A stretch of DNA of 64,000 nt from Paralvinella palmiformis (GCA_025642065.1 JAODUP010000056.1:103501-167500); one strand, 5' to 3'. Shown: positions 28,001 to 37,593, numbered from the stretch's first letter. A program made the numbers and translations. Notes: a model not told the origin generated them from the sequence alone.

Positions 28001-31000
28001 ATTGATGGCGCTAGATCAGCACGACTATATAGGTGTTAAAATATAAATCTGTTAAAAATGTAGAGTATAACAGTCAAATAGAAATCTTAACGTTACTTAG
28101 AATTAGATCTATGACTTTGTTATGTTGAAGTAACAGTATGAATAATCTATAATGGCCGTCTCCTGCTCTCCTTTGCGATAATCGGAAAATCCTTCCTTGG
28201 TGTAACAATGCCTGCGTATCTAACAATACTCAACGGTCTCTCCAACAGCCAATCAGCTAAAAGATGCATGCTGCTTTAAGATGGCCACACTTGAAGACTT
28301 ATTGTAGCTGTTCTAAAAAAACTCTCGCACTTTTATCTCGTCGACCAATCACATCACCGGATAATATACCATGGTTTCGAACGATCAGCGCGAGAATTCA
28401 CGCGAGCGCTTTATACTACCCTAGTTGTTGCTTCTACACAAACGATCAGAGATAGAAAACGCGTTCTTAGTATAATCAAAGCATATTTATATTTAAGCTC
28501 TCTGATATAATTATCAACTTGTACAACAAAAAGGAACAAAATACACTGGACAAAAAAAAGTGATTAAATGCGTGAATATTTGACTTAGAATTTGATCTGA
28601 AATCATCTGTAAGTAATCCCCATAATCAGTGAATATAAAAACTAAAGTAAAAAAGCTATTGGCCGAAATAGAAGAAAAAAACTTTTCACTTATTGTTATG
28701 CTGCAAATATTCTTTGATGTATAATATATTTTGGTGTCAGGTTTACATTATTACTATTAGATTGATTAATAATCCTTGCTTTCTTATAGAATATTCAATT
28801 TTCTTTATGTATTTTTTGTACTACAATACTACATACTATAATGGTATTTAACTATAACAGTACAATTAATACTCTTAAATGTTGGTATTTCATCCTAGAA
28901 ACTAAATAATATTATGTTTCATATGTTTTTGTTCTCGGTAAAAAAAATCTTACTTTAAATATTCTTCAACAATTCTTGAACTCTAATGTTTATGAATGGT
29001 GTGTGAAGCTTTTTTTAGATTTATGAGTTCTTGGAATGTTCTTCAACAATTCTTGAACTAAGTTCATGAACACTTTATGAATGGTTTATGAACCATTCCA
29101 GATTCACTTGTATGGTGAACTGTTCATGAACTATGGTTCATGAACCAGTCATGTGAATATTTCATGAACAGTTCGTGAATAGTTCATCAAGTCACGAATT
29201 TCATTTCACCGTGGGAGTTCATCTTCACTTAATAGTGTTGAATGGAGGTAATATTAACGTATGCTTTATAACTGAATCTGTGTTGGAGACAAATCAAATG
29301 ATATCAACAGACTTACAGAACATGGTGTAACAGTGGTAATTTTCTGCTTAAAACCAATGGTACGTAATCAGTAGAGATTCTCGTTTAAAATGAAACTGAT
29401 TAATTTCATTTAGCTGATTCTATTGTGAGATGATTTTATGAGGAACATGGGCATGAATGTACACACACCAAAATTGGAAGCTCGTAAATTTCCCTTCCAG
29501 AGTTCGCCTTCGCCGATTTGTCCCGATGGGCGTACACCAGATTTAGATGCCTTATTAGATGTTATCAACAAAGCTGATAGATATGTTTATATAGCTGTTA
29601 TGGACTACATGCCGTTAATAGAGTTCTCCAAGCCAGTGAAGTAAGTTTACGCATTCGTACGGATGTAGTTATTTTAATACTCTAAAACATGTCCTAGTGA
29701 AGCCATCTTCCTCGTTAAAAAGCTTTGCTCCTCGTTTCTACCATTATCGACTGTTCTAACTATTTGCCATCATAATGTCCAAACCAGTGTTATGCTTCGT
29801 CGTAACCAAACTGTCACATGGCGTCATCATAACTGGTTGTTACACTGTCTTTTATGGTTATGGTTCTTCATTCCCTAACTGAATCCATTTCGTTTTGTTT
29901 CAAGGACTGGTCGTTTCTTCATTGTCTCCATGAAATATATAAAACTGACTCCTCTGTTGTGTCTTCTCCATAACTAATTATCCTCGTTGTCATATTGCGT
30001 TATCGTAAGAACTCTTTTTTTAATTGCCTTATCTTTGTAAATTGATCTTTTTCTGTCATTTTTCATTCTGTTTTCTTCCCAAATGATTGTTTTCCACTAT
30101 AGGCATTGTCACATCTCCATAATTGGCCGAAAATGTTTACAATAAGATATTTTTCACACAACATCGGTGTCTCCATGGCCTAACCGGTAGCATGTTTGAC
30201 AACGAATCTCTAACGTCTGGGTTCAACCCCCCCCCCGGTGGGCTATGTCTGAAGGGTGTTTCATCTTTCGCTTCATCTCATTGTCTTCGGAGGTTGGTTG
30301 GCTGGCCCGTTTAGACTATGATGTGCATTAATTACCGTAAATCCACATAACAGATTTTGGCCGGTGATAGATGATGCGTTAAGACGTGTGGCCTTGGAGA
30401 AGAATGTGGAAGTTCGTCTTTTAGCAAGCTGCTGGAGGGGCACTCGTCCGGATATGGCCAAGTATCTGTTGTCCTTATCTCAACTGAACCATGCAAACAA
30501 CGCAAGCATCAGTACAGTAAGTATATAATATGTTAATAATATTCGCGGTCCACCTATAACACTCAACAGCAGTGGACCCCAGCATCCGTGTTATAACCAG
30601 CCATTGTCTGCCAGTTCTCAAAATCTAAGTATCTGTTGTTGTTGTGTTGTTGTTGCTATTTTTGTTGTGTTTTTTTTTGGGGGGGGGATTTCTGATTTTG
30701 TGCAATCTTTTCTCATGGTGCTTGAATCATCCTGAATAAAATATGAAGAAAAAAAGTTATTATATTGTGGTTTAGCCAAAATCTGACCTTACAGACCTAA
30801 AGTGGCCATTATTTTCAATATTGGTAAGCTTGGTTTGGTTGAATCAGCTAATGTTTGACTTACAGAATAATATTTTCTTATCTGTGACTTCTCATTGTAC
30901 ACTATAAAAGTCTTATCTAAATAACAATGTGAGATACTATAGGTTAATGTTGGCGAATAGTGGATGGGAAATTGAGAAGATCTTGACTCGAATCTGACAT

Positions 31001-33031
31001 TTTGTTCTTTAACTTATTCAGTTATAGATAAACAATTCGTTGGATTGTGTGGATTAGTTTGGAATATGCCCTGAAAATATGTTCTGTCTACCTGTTTATT
31101 TATGGAAGCTCTCTCTGTGTGTTCGTGTGTGTGTGGGCGCGCGCGCGCGTATGATATTTCTTAAAATCATTGGTGACAATGACTTATTGTGGGATATATA
31201 CCTTATATAATATAAGGTATATATGGCACAATAATTCATTAAACAGGGTCGGAAAATCGGTAGCCCGGACACCCGGGACGTATGGATTATGTCTTCCGGC
31301 AAGTGAGTAGTCTAAAACACCAGCCCGGTCGGGCTACCGGCATTTTGAGGCAAGATACACGCTTGTCTCAAGTTCGTTATCCGTAGAATGATTTTCCGCT
31401 ATTTTGGAGCTCTTCGCGGTGAAAGTATCATAACTTAAAACACCTGCGCCGATACCTCACCAACGGTCGCTAAAAGGCACTGTTCACGGTTGTAGGCTGG
31501 ATTTTAGACGCATTTTCAGCAGAAAATGGGTCATGATAAACGACAAATATTTATCATCTGATAGTTTCCAGCTTTGAAATAATGCTAAGATCTACTGCTG
31601 TAACCATTTCAGATCTCATTTTTATAAATATTTACCGAATATAAGAACCATGCTTGAAGGATGGGAGAGATTTTGGTGAGCTGGTAATCTTGGCTGGTAA
31701 ACAATCATTTGCATTATGATGGTCACGTGACTCAAGTACTCTCTCCTGATTGGCTAGTTGTGTTTGTTTACAGTAAATAAAAGCACATGGTCTTGTTTAT
31801 ATGGTGGATTTCTGTCCCTTTCCTATTATTTGTTTGATTACTGGGTTTTTCTCTCTCCATTTTATGTTAATAGTGTGACATAAATATGTATTCCATATAT
31901 CATATTAACTGTTTTCATACTTTGCCGAAGGAAGTATATGCAGTTTGCAGTAACTTAATTTCTTCCTTGGTCCTCTGTGTATGAATTATTACTGTCTTTG
32001 TTTGTTATATGAGTTATATATAACTCCCAGCATGTAAAGAATATTTCGCCAGTGAGTTAATGGTGGGTTCAAACTGTATGGATTGTATAACAATGAGGTT
32101 AACTCAAAAGATTTTTTCCAAAATGGTGGTAGTGGATTTAAGCTGTAAATAAAAAAGGGAACACTCATGGATCATAAGAATGGAAATAGATGAGGGGCTC
32201 ACCATGTAGTTGAGTGGATATTGTTTGGTGTAATTTTGTTGTAGTTGTGGCTAAGAATATAATATTTACATTTCATTCATCTTGACTGACTGCGTTTTGA
32301 TGTCTATTTTAGAAAATGTTCTATGTGCCATCAACTCCAGATCAAAGAAAGATTCCATATGCCAGATTAAATCATAATAAATATATGGTAACAGACAACA
32401 GGGCCTTCATTGGTGAGTCAATGTCATATAGTCTGAGAACTGGTTATAAGATAGAAAAGTACGCAACTGGATCATTTACAATTACAAATAAATTCCAAAT
32501 TAATCAAATTCATTTATGATTTGGTTTATTTTCTAATAAAGCAAACTCCCAAACAGTTTAGTCCCAACAAGACGAATCTTAAATGTAGGACTTTAAAAAA
32601 TAATTATATTAATCATTAATATATATTAATCATATCCTATCAAACCCTAAAATTTTGAGAACTTGCCTTGTTAGGATTCGTCTTGTTGCGAGATATTTGT
32701 CTGATTCGTCCATTTTGGATGACACCTCGAAAACTTCAACCAATCATTGACTAGTGGGATCGATGTGATTCTTGCAGAATCTCTACAGCTATACGTTGTC
32801 ATTTTTACAGGTACATCGAACTGGTCTGGCAGTTACTTCACTAGTACAGGTGGCGTTAGTATAGTTGTTCATAATCCCAATGATACGACATCGGCTTACT
32901 TAACACCGACTCTACAGCAGCAGCTGGCAGCTGTGTTTGAACGAGATTGGAACTCTTCCTATGCTCTTCCGGTGAAGGAAGCTTTGGATAAGTGTAAAAT
33001 GACAGCCATCGAAAGCAGCCTGGTACAATGA
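1545..33031 (+). CDS. PLD3: PLD3/PLD4-like phospholipase D-family protein, gene span of 8 exons (5' partial)
   Basis: Joined exons 1545-1725, 19480-19606, 24568-24701, 25044-25247, 29501-29640, 30354-30516, 32313-32412 and 32811-33031 give 422 residues and a TGA stop; every junction is GT-AG and phases match. Numbering from the first in-frame Met visible (1546), HKD motif 1 is H122-x-K124-x4-D129 followed by GSANMDW, and HKD motif 2 is H337-x-K339-x4-D344 followed by GTSNWSG. Opening [15 protein letters not shown] and CPDGRTPDL are PLD3/4 signatures. Family members are type II membrane glycoproteins of the ER-lysosome route, acting as 5' exonucleases on single-stranded nucleic acid and implicated in BMP lipid synthesis. 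Several N-x-S/T sites (NLT, NTS, NDT, NWS, NSS) fit a luminal domain. Human PLD3 has about 490 residues, so roughly 70 N-terminal residues including the membrane anchor are missing and must be upstream of the window. PLD3 versus PLD4 cannot be separated here; the ancestor of both is likely. Confidence 0.95.
2055..2235 (+). repeat. About 20-bp minisatellite
   Basis: Imperfect copies of ggttattgagggtgaaggt, clearest at 2173-2232. Confidence 0.7.
2745..3200 (+). repeat. Very degenerate tandem repeat
   Basis: Repeated words of the type tgctatgaggtgtata and gggcagtg at irregular 22-30 base spacing suggest an old minisatellite. Confidence 0.4.
3783..3918 (-). mobile_element. SINE family A, truncated by a GT repeat
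   Basis: The body is recognisable (ttttacggccacttttgtgc, cgagcgacctccaaaggtaa, gaagcgaagtc). The tRNA head is lost where a GT microsatellite starts at about 3916. Confidence 0.8.
4564..4926 (+). repeat. 52-bp minisatellite, about 7 copies
   Basis: Unit begins tatggctgtccactgtctgc, continues through tgttgtctacgtatcctttg and ends tctatacatacc. The copies are nearly identical except the first (a short insertion) and the third (a few bases shorter). Long open frames across it are a product of the repeat. Confidence 0.9.
5826..6200 (+). repeat. Degenerate GT-rich minisatellite
   Basis: About fourteen imperfect units of the type ttattggcctgtgtggtggt, 25-28 bases each. Confidence 0.7.
6454..6502. 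repeat. (GT)n microsatellite
   Basis: An uninterrupted run of about 24 GT units, the longest GT run in the window. Confidence 0.97.
9110..9235 (+). repeat. Dispersed repeat of unknown class, copy 1
   Basis: Shares tggctgaaatggcagtta, gatgaggcaggtgcattatg and gtctataacttactgcttca with 56206-56310 and, inverted, with 57405-57462. Confidence 0.6.
10727..10937 (-). mobile_element. SINE family A copy
   Basis: Shares ttttacggccacttttgtgc and ccgagcgacctccaaag with the reference copy. The tRNA-like head is at the right and the GAT-repeat tail at the left, with a duplicated stretch inside the tail. It lies in the first PLD intron. Confidence 0.85.
12495..12600 (+). repeat. Dispersed repeat shared with 24880-24950
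   Basis: atgaatcatccggagtttga and ccattcgaaatcctctgtgc correspond to gtgaatcatccagagttgaa and caatttgggattatctgtcc at 24880-24926. Both lie close to CA-repeat stretches. Confidence 0.5.
13238..13524 (+). repeat. 37-bp minisatellite, about 7.7 copies
   Basis: Unit atagaaagagatgtatactt plus acatgttacatccttag. Copies differ by one or two bases (ttatat/ttacat). The last copy is internally deleted. Confidence 0.92.
13713..14710. mobile_element. MITE-like element with CAGACATGGGGTCA terminal inverted repeats (copy 1)
   Basis: Begins CAGACATGGGGTCAATTC and ends GAATTGACCCCATGTCTG, perfect inverted termini, both embedded in (AT)n. Inside are arrays of ggaattgagaaatcttgaat and ggaattga units. A copy at 17211-17588 shares termini and internal sequence (ttcagaaatatttct, tacttggaatataaacta). 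Copy 1 carries about 0.5 kb of extra internal DNA with its own AT repeat. Confidence 0.8.
13964..14013. repeat. (AT)n microsatellite
   Basis: About 24 uninterrupted AT units, inside copy 1 of the CAGACATGG element. Confidence 0.97.
15376..15520 (+). mobile_element. tRNA-derived SINE (family C)
   Basis: A-box-like cagtggttagagag, B-box-like aattcgaatctaac, then a body resembling the first 160 bases of the window. Confidence 0.5.
15678..15976. mobile_element. hAT-like MITE
   Basis: Termini CAGGGTTCGCACAG and TGTGTATGAACCCTG are inverted repeats. The interior repeats ggtccttgaa and gtcctggaa in both halves. The CAGGG ends resemble hAT elements, but the expected 8-bp duplication is not clean. 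Confidence 0.65.
16036..16081. repeat. (GT)n(AT)n microsatellite
   Basis: A short GT run leads into about 21 AT units, shortly after the hAT-like MITE. Confidence 0.97.
16885..16973 (+). mobile_element. tRNA-like SINE head
   Basis: gggttagagcg (A box) and ggttcgagtcc (B box) are enclosed by GCCTCAG and CTGAGGC, a perfect 7-bp acceptor-stem-like pair. The T-stem does not pair well, so this is a tRNA-derived element and not a tRNA gene. Confidence 0.5.
17211..17588. mobile_element. MITE-like element with CAGACATGGGGTCA terminal inverted repeats (copy 2)
   Basis: Left end CAGACATGGGGTCATTTCAA, right end TTGACCCGATGTCTG. The shared core aligns to the ends of copy 1. No clear target duplication is visible. 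Confidence 0.78.
18575..18715 (+). mobile_element. SINE family A-like, divergent copy
   Basis: ggtgtctctggtagcgtggt, cacagatctgtaacacctgg and gttcaaaccc follow the tRNA-like head. The body (ggaggtcgcttggtccattt, acaaaagtagccataaca) is degraded. Confidence 0.6.
19480..19606 (+). CDS. PLD3: PLD3/4-like exon b
   Basis: Acceptor tatattccag, donor CAAG|gtgaga; phase 0 in, phase 1 out. It encodes [27 protein letters not shown] sequence, the conserved helix and strand before HKD motif 1. A SINE-like insertion begins about 45 bases after its donor. Confidence 0.93.
19651..20014 (-). mobile_element. SINE-like family B with 10-bp target-site duplication
   Basis: Read on the minus strand it starts with a tRNA-like head (GGTGGCCTAGTGGTTAAGC, B box GGTTCGAACCC). 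It continues through a body with GACGTTAAAAACCCCTGAGG and ends near a GGGGATTCTCCCC hairpin. The 10-bp sequence GCATGACGGG flanks it at 19641-19650 and 20015-20024. A second copy at 38583 shares most of its length. It lies just inside the intron after PLD exon b. Confidence 0.85.
20750..21958. mobile_element. 1.2-kb element with perfect 17-bp terminal inverted repeats
   Basis: GTATTCTTCCGTGTATT at 20750-20766 is the exact reverse complement of 21942-21958. The interior is unusually CpG-rich at 21475-21610. It also contains a second, imperfect inverted pair (ctaatatgggaatcccggac at about 21050 against 21440-21478). No transposase frame is visible, so it is probably non-autonomous. Confidence 0.65.
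23692..23763 (+). mobile_element. SINE family A, internally deleted copy
   Basis: The head ggcgcctccctggacta is followed directly by the tail half acatttagcctatgggtgta and ggccgtaaaacatcaatcat; the middle of the element is missing. Confidence 0.75.
24110..24200 (+). repeat. Short tandem duplication
   Basis: ccattctatggactgtaagg at about 24114 is repeated as ccattctatgggctgtaagg at about 24167. Confidence 0.7.
24568..24701 (+). CDS. PLD3: PLD3/4-like exon c with HKD motif 1
   Basis: Acceptor cttcatattttag, donor ACACAG|gtaagg; phase 1 in, phase 0 out. It contains the first catalytic motif HTKVWIVD (His122, Lys124, Asp129) followed by [14 protein letters not shown], intact in all catalytic positions. 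Confidence 0.95.
24702..25043 (+). other. PLD intron c-d
   Basis: A 342-base intron with CA-rich stretches and the dispersed repeat at 24880-24950. Confidence 0.85.
24880..24950 (+). repeat. Dispersed repeat shared with 12495-12600
   Basis: Second copy of the repeat described at 12495; it lies within the short intron between PLD exons c and d. Confidence 0.5.
25044..25247 (+). CDS. PLD3: PLD3/4-like exon d
   Basis: Acceptor ttccatttcag, donor TCG|gtgagt; phase 0 at both ends (68 codons). It starts [20 protein letters not shown], the linker after HKD1 typical of PLD3/4, then a Pro-rich turn and [12 protein letters not shown]. Confidence 0.94.
25750..25931 (-). mobile_element. SINE family A copy
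   Basis: A GATGATG tail, then the shared body (acggccacttttgtgcac, aggctaaatgg, gcgacctccaaaggtaatga) and a degraded tRNA-like head with a B-box remnant. It lies in the PLD intron after exon d. Confidence 0.85.
27250..29215. mobile_element. Possible 2-kb element bounded by TTCATGAA arrays
   Basis: Two arrays of ttcatgaac/gttcatgaa words (27260-27605 and 28975-29200) flank 1.4 kb of unrelated AT-rich DNA. The left array has ATGAACTATTCATGAACAG; the right, reverse-complemented, has ATGAACTATTCACGAACTG at a comparable position. This suggests long inverted termini. A truncated SINE-A sits just inside the left array. Confidence 0.45.
27642..27748 (+). mobile_element. SINE family A, 5'-truncated copy
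   Basis: Contains gaatgtttcatctttgactt, cgcttcattacctttggagg, the gtggccgtaaaacatcaatc end and the ATC tail; the tRNA head is absent. It lies inside the region bounded by the TTCATGAA arrays. Confidence 0.8.
29501..29640 (+). CDS. PLD3: PLD3/4-like exon e
   Basis: Acceptor tttcccttccag, donor GTGAA|gtaagt; phase 0 in, phase 2 out. It encodes [19 protein letters not shown] and [16 protein letters not shown], the start of the second PLD half-domain. Confidence 0.94.
29641..30353 (+). other. PLD intron e-f
   Basis: Pyrimidine-rich unique sequence followed by the divergent SINE-A copy. Confidence 0.8.
30163..30330 (+). mobile_element. SINE family A, divergent copy
   Basis: Head ggtgtctccatggcctaacc, B-box region gggttcaacccc expanded by a C run, then gaagggtgtttcatctttcg and tcggaggttggttggctgg. 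It ends just before the acceptor of PLD exon f. Confidence 0.7.
30354..30516 (+). CDS. PLD3: PLD3/4-like exon f
   Basis: Acceptor aatccacataacag (weak pyrimidine tract), donor AGTACA|gtaagt; phase 2 in, phase 0 out. It encodes [16 protein letters not shown] and [15 protein letters not shown], matching the family. A divergent SINE-A copy ends just upstream of the acceptor. Confidence 0.93.
30517..32312 (+). other. PLD intron f-g
   Basis: Contains a GT/GC repeat at 31125-31150, a perfect 15-base-arm palindrome at 31194-31224 and the GC-rich repeat at 31247. The rest is unique. Confidence 0.8.
31247..31520. repeat. GC-rich repeat, possible hAT-like terminus
   Basis: Starts CAGGGTCGGAAAATCGG and carries ggtagcccgg opposed to ccgggctacc, an internal inverted pair. 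It is GC-rich within an AT-rich intron. No right terminus was found. Confidence 0.35.
32313..32412 (+). CDS. PLD3: PLD3/4-like exon g with HKD motif 2
   Basis: Acceptor tgtctattttag, donor ATTG|gtgagt; phase 0 in, phase 1 out. It encodes [20 protein letters not shown] and then HNKYMVTD, the second HKD motif (His337, Lys339, Asp344). The splice point lies inside the GTSNWSG block that follows. Confidence 0.95.
32565..32688. mobile_element. Small inverted-repeat element
   Basis: CAACAAGACGAATCTTAA (32565-32582) pairs with TTAGGATTCGTCTTGTTG (32671-32688), 17 of 18 bases, enclosing 88 AT-rich bases. It lies in the intron between PLD exons g and h. Confidence 0.55.
32811..33031 (+). CDS. PLD3: PLD3/4-like terminal exon h
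   Basis: Acceptor gtcatttttacag, phase 1 in; it ends at TGA 33029-33031. It encodes [19 protein letters not shown], the C-terminal DWNSSYALP segment, and a short tail containing one Cys, as expected for the luminal C-terminus of the family. Confidence 0.95.
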
Positions 33032-33296
33032 AAACCATTTGAAGAGCACTATTTTCTCCCCACAAACTGTAGATAAATACATAGGTGATAAATAAGATTA
33101 GTACGCGTACTAATATTGTAGTAAATAGCATGACCAGTGGATAACGGATTGTTGGCCTCCGCGGAGTGATATTGTGGTGAAGAGTAAGGGCTAATGTATA
33201 CGGCATGGTCAGTTACATCAAATGTGACATGCATAACAGATGTCTTATGTGTGTGTGTCTTTGGCTGTAATTTGCTCAAATTAATATTAATATTAT

Positions 33297-33305
33297 ACAT
33301 ATATA

Positions 33306-33358
<53 letters not shown>
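33297..33358. repeat. (AT)n microsatellite
   Basis: About 30 AT units with one GT interruption, 270 bases past the PLD stop codon and so possibly within its 3' UTR. Confidence 0.97.
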
Positions 33359-33360
<2 letters not shown>

Positions 33361-36300
33361 GATCAGAGCTTCTGTTATTAGAAGTGTGTCGTTTATGTGT
33401 TTGGTTGTACACATTTTTTCTGTACCAGTGATTTTTAGACAACTAATGACCCTAAGGGTCAATAGCCTATTGTTGTCAGACTGTGTCTACTGACTGTCCA
33501 CTTGTTCGGACATTGTTATCTATAAACTGATCTACATGTAGTGTACAGAAGTAGAAAAGTAGTATTTTTGTTTCTTTTTTCTGATCATTGGGATAAAATT
33601 GGCATAATGTTTACATGCAAAATATAATTCAGACAATATTTCATAGAATCGAACATATGACTGTCTACTTTAATTTCGTTCGCTTCCTTCACATTTTCAA
33701 AGCCGGGTGTTAAACTGTTTATATCACATCATACAAATACATCAATTATAATCACGCCGGTTGATTAAAGACCTCGTTTCTAGATATCGTCGTATTGAAA
33801 TCCTGGATTAGCTCCACGGTGGAATCGGGAACAAAGTGCACCCGATTCATGTTCCTTTCATCGTAGCTCGGGTTGTCTGCTAATTGCGTCAATTCCGACG
33901 AAACAAACCACAGCACGCATGAATTACGATAAAACCAAAAGATTAGACGTTTATATATCAAGTTTATCCTGACTGAAAGAGCAGACTACACATCACCACA
34001 GCCCCGAGATAAACGACAGAATTGGATCTAAATTGATTATTTGAATACTTTCTTATTACTCTGTATTAAAAACAATTCCTTATTAAAACTGCAGATAAGA
34101 CTAATTACTGACATTTGATATTTCCAGTTTATCACGACTGTCATATTATTAAACAAAAATGAGGTTATAAAACATAGATATTTTACTCCGTGAACGCGGA
34201 AACTTAGGTCTTTGGCGGCTATCAGCAAGGAGCCATAAAAGGCGACCTTACAAATATTCGGTTCTTTTATTTTTCCGTCGTTCGGCAGTTTCCTGCCTGT
34301 TGTGACGTGGCAGATTTGTATTCTGTCGTCATTAACATGTGGATATTTTAATATAGTCGTGCAGCCAGATGGTGACATTTTTCTCAGTTCTGTGTGTTAC
34401 ATCGCCATTCCCTTTGCGCTAACGCTAATAATGCATGCATATTCTGGTGTATGATTAATTAGGCAGCTTAAAGTGATCCGTGTAAACATAGTCTTGTTAG
34501 AATCATCTAAACAAAAGTGTTGGCCATCAAATAATTACTTTAAAGTATAAAAACACTCCGACTTGTATAGCGAGCGGTCTACCAACGATTCAGATCGGGT
34601 TTCTCATCCGATCTCACCTAGCACCATGAGGCAGGATAGCAATGCATATTTCAGATTCATACTCTTCCCGTGAATCACTTGCAGTGGGAGATCTGTCACT
34701 CATAATTAACCAATAAAAAGTCTGTCGAGTGTTTTTAGCAGCCGAGTTCCATGTGTGACGTCATGCTCTGACTTGGACAATTCTGTGATAGACTCCGTAT
34801 AGACCCCTGTAGTTTGTTTACAATTGGTCTACCTCGGCGTTTACTGTTTTATCAATTAACTGTGTAATTTTATTGATTACTGTTTCATTAGATCTATAGG
34901 AAACAGTGTCTAATTTCTATACACCAATTTTTTTTCGATGCATGCCCTTTGAGGTTTGAACTCTCAACCCAGACGGAGACCCAATGCAGTTTTCTACCAA
35001 TATATCCGGGTGATTGTTATTTTTCTTCGTCGCTTGTCAAAAGCCAAAAATGATAATCGAGTCTTATTATTGGATCTGACAATATTATTATTAACTATTT
35101 TTTTAATTATTATTTCTGGTCGAGAATTTGTCTACTACAAGGAACCCACACTGGGTGACCCTTTCGTGCCGATGTGTCATTATGACTCGCTGACTCACTC
35201 AGTATTATCTGACTGTTATGCGGAGATGTCACGACCTTAGAAAGGGCAAAATAATCATAAACGGCGACACGTGCAGCTCGGAGATAAAAATAATAATAAT
35301 AAGTAATATTATCTTCGGTTTGTTATCTCGCTCTTACGCGATAAGAGTGAATCCAGAACGAGGCGTACGGCAATTTGTAGCTGATGATTAAATGCTAAAT
35401 ATAACCGTTATATGAGGGCCTTCAATCACTTCCACAACCCCTAACTCAGTCGGCTCCTCAAAAGATCATCAGTTCACGATCTTCATAAAGTGAAAGTAAT
35501 TTTTAGACGTCGTCCAGATGATCTTTAGGCGTCGTCCAGATGATCGATCCTGATAACAGATCTCATTATTGTTAAGAGTTTTCCATTGACGCACCTCCTC
35601 TAGATAATTAAAAAAAGGACATTCCTACGTTATCTATTTATTATTTACACGTTTATATTATTAACTCCTAACACTGGATGTCCAGTTTTCAGTTATCACA
35701 TAGATCTGACATCTATTCAAAGTACTAATTGGGCGGGGGGGTCATTATGTCATGTAATTAGTTTTTGTTACTATTTCAGTTCAGTGTTTTGATTTATTTG
35801 TTTCGTTAATTAGCCGTTTCGTTGCTGTAGTTTGGATTTTGTATCTTATTTTTAGTAAAATATACATTTGAATAAAACGTCGTGTTACTTGATCCTTGCG
35901 GTATGTGGTGATGGGTTTTGTTAATGATGTGAGTCAGCGAGTGAGTGAGAGTATTCTTTATCATCTCAATTTTCATCGCACTATTCTAAAGTACACTGAG
36001 ATAAAACATTTTCCCCCACTAGCATTGTTGATGATATTAATTCCTTTAAAACAATCTGATTTATATATATATATATATATATATATATGAGCTTTTAATT
36101 AATATGGTTATGAATTCTTTAGAAATTTGTACATTTCGAATAATTAACCTTACAGATGGTTTATTATTATAGCACATACACGTATTGATATATATTATCA
36201 AAAAAGTTGACCATATATATATATATATAGTTGTATATTTTATTAATAAATAGCAAATTGTTTAACATGATGAATTAAATAAATAATTATTACCAGATTA

Positions 36301-37544
36301 AGTTAGTTTAGGGTTACTTTTGTATGGATGATGTTTAGTGTTGATTTTTTTTTTCATTTGCTGACAAATTTATCCTTGTTTCACCAGCTGAAGAAATATT
36401 CTTTGTCGTAACAAAATGCTTCTCATTGCTAACTCATTGGACGATACGGCTTCTTGTTATTTTGCTGAGATCATTTCGGTCAGAAAAGACAATTTTCCAA
36501 TTGAGCTAAACACTCTTAAACAGTTATTCAGAATTAATTTTAATAGACATATCAATCGTGTGTGTGTGTGTGTGTGTGTGTGTAAAACACATACACACAT
36601 AACATACCTTACCATGAACAGTCGCTTATCTGGATTCGTTTTCATAATAAATTTTCCAGGGATTGTAATCGTGATTCTCTGCACGCGCGTGTGCGCGCTC
36701 ACACAAACAGAATACTGAAGAAAAGATGCATTTAATGTATTCAATGCATTTATCTAATGGGTTGTGTTTTTTCCCTAGTTACTGGATATAAATATAGACA
36801 TTCGGAGATTATCCTGTCCCATTTATCTTGACTGTTATTTATATAAAACAGGTATATAATATAATGACAGCATTTATATGTCTTATCATTGTTTATCGAA
36901 TATAAGTTATACATCTATACATTATTTAAAAAAATATTTAAATGTCATATATTTTTGGCCGTCACGGTTAAGGCAATGGATTACAGATAGTATAATCATG
37001 ACAAATACTGGTCGAAATATCAACAGCAAAACATCTAGTTAAGTACCATTTATGAGTAATCTGTGAACTATAGAACTTGATATACAAGAACCATTAAAAT
37101 ACAGTTCCTACTCGTGACGGCTAGTGTGGAAAGTGGCGATATTATGTTTATATTCATTATTTAAGCGGCATTACTACCATGACATTGACTTTATCCCCCG
37201 GTCCCTTGCCAGCCAGAATAGACAATGACGTGTCCAATATGGCCTTCTCTCAGAAAAACAACCTCAGTGGTCGTCATTTCTCATCAAATATCCTGATCTC
37301 ACTGACAGGACGCCTACACCACTCACTGAGACGGACCGCTGATGGCTTCCTTTGGTCGTCTGCGAACGCTTCGGTGAACGCTGAAGATTTATAATACAGT
37401 TGAACTCGAATAATCCGGACATAGTCACTCCGCAGTAATGCGGTGCAATACGCGGAGCAGTGAAGCATCAAAACCGAGCATTCTGTTTATGATTCCGCAA
37501 CACGAGATATCGCTGTACTTCATCGTCTGTATGCTATTAGTATT

Positions 37545-37593
<49 letters not shown>

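Larger units (their letters stand above)
25248..29500 (+). other. PLD intron d-e
   Basis: CA/CG repeat at 25311-25338, SINE-A at 25750, unique AT-rich sequence at 25960-27240, then the TTCATGAA-bounded region. Confidence 0.8.

Noticed and set aside
33049..33493. Frames of 137 and 99 aa on both strands downstream of the PLD gene
   Set aside because: Both run through the AT microsatellite and read as alternating Tyr-Ile; artefacts of the repeat.
34956..35240. 94-aa frame with a membrane-like stretch
   Set aside because: Considered as a small membrane protein, but it lacks an ATG start and any supporting context.
37179..37394. 71-aa frame with ATG and fairly even codon use
   Set aside because: No domain, no splice partner found; kept only as a weak possibility of an isolated small ORF.
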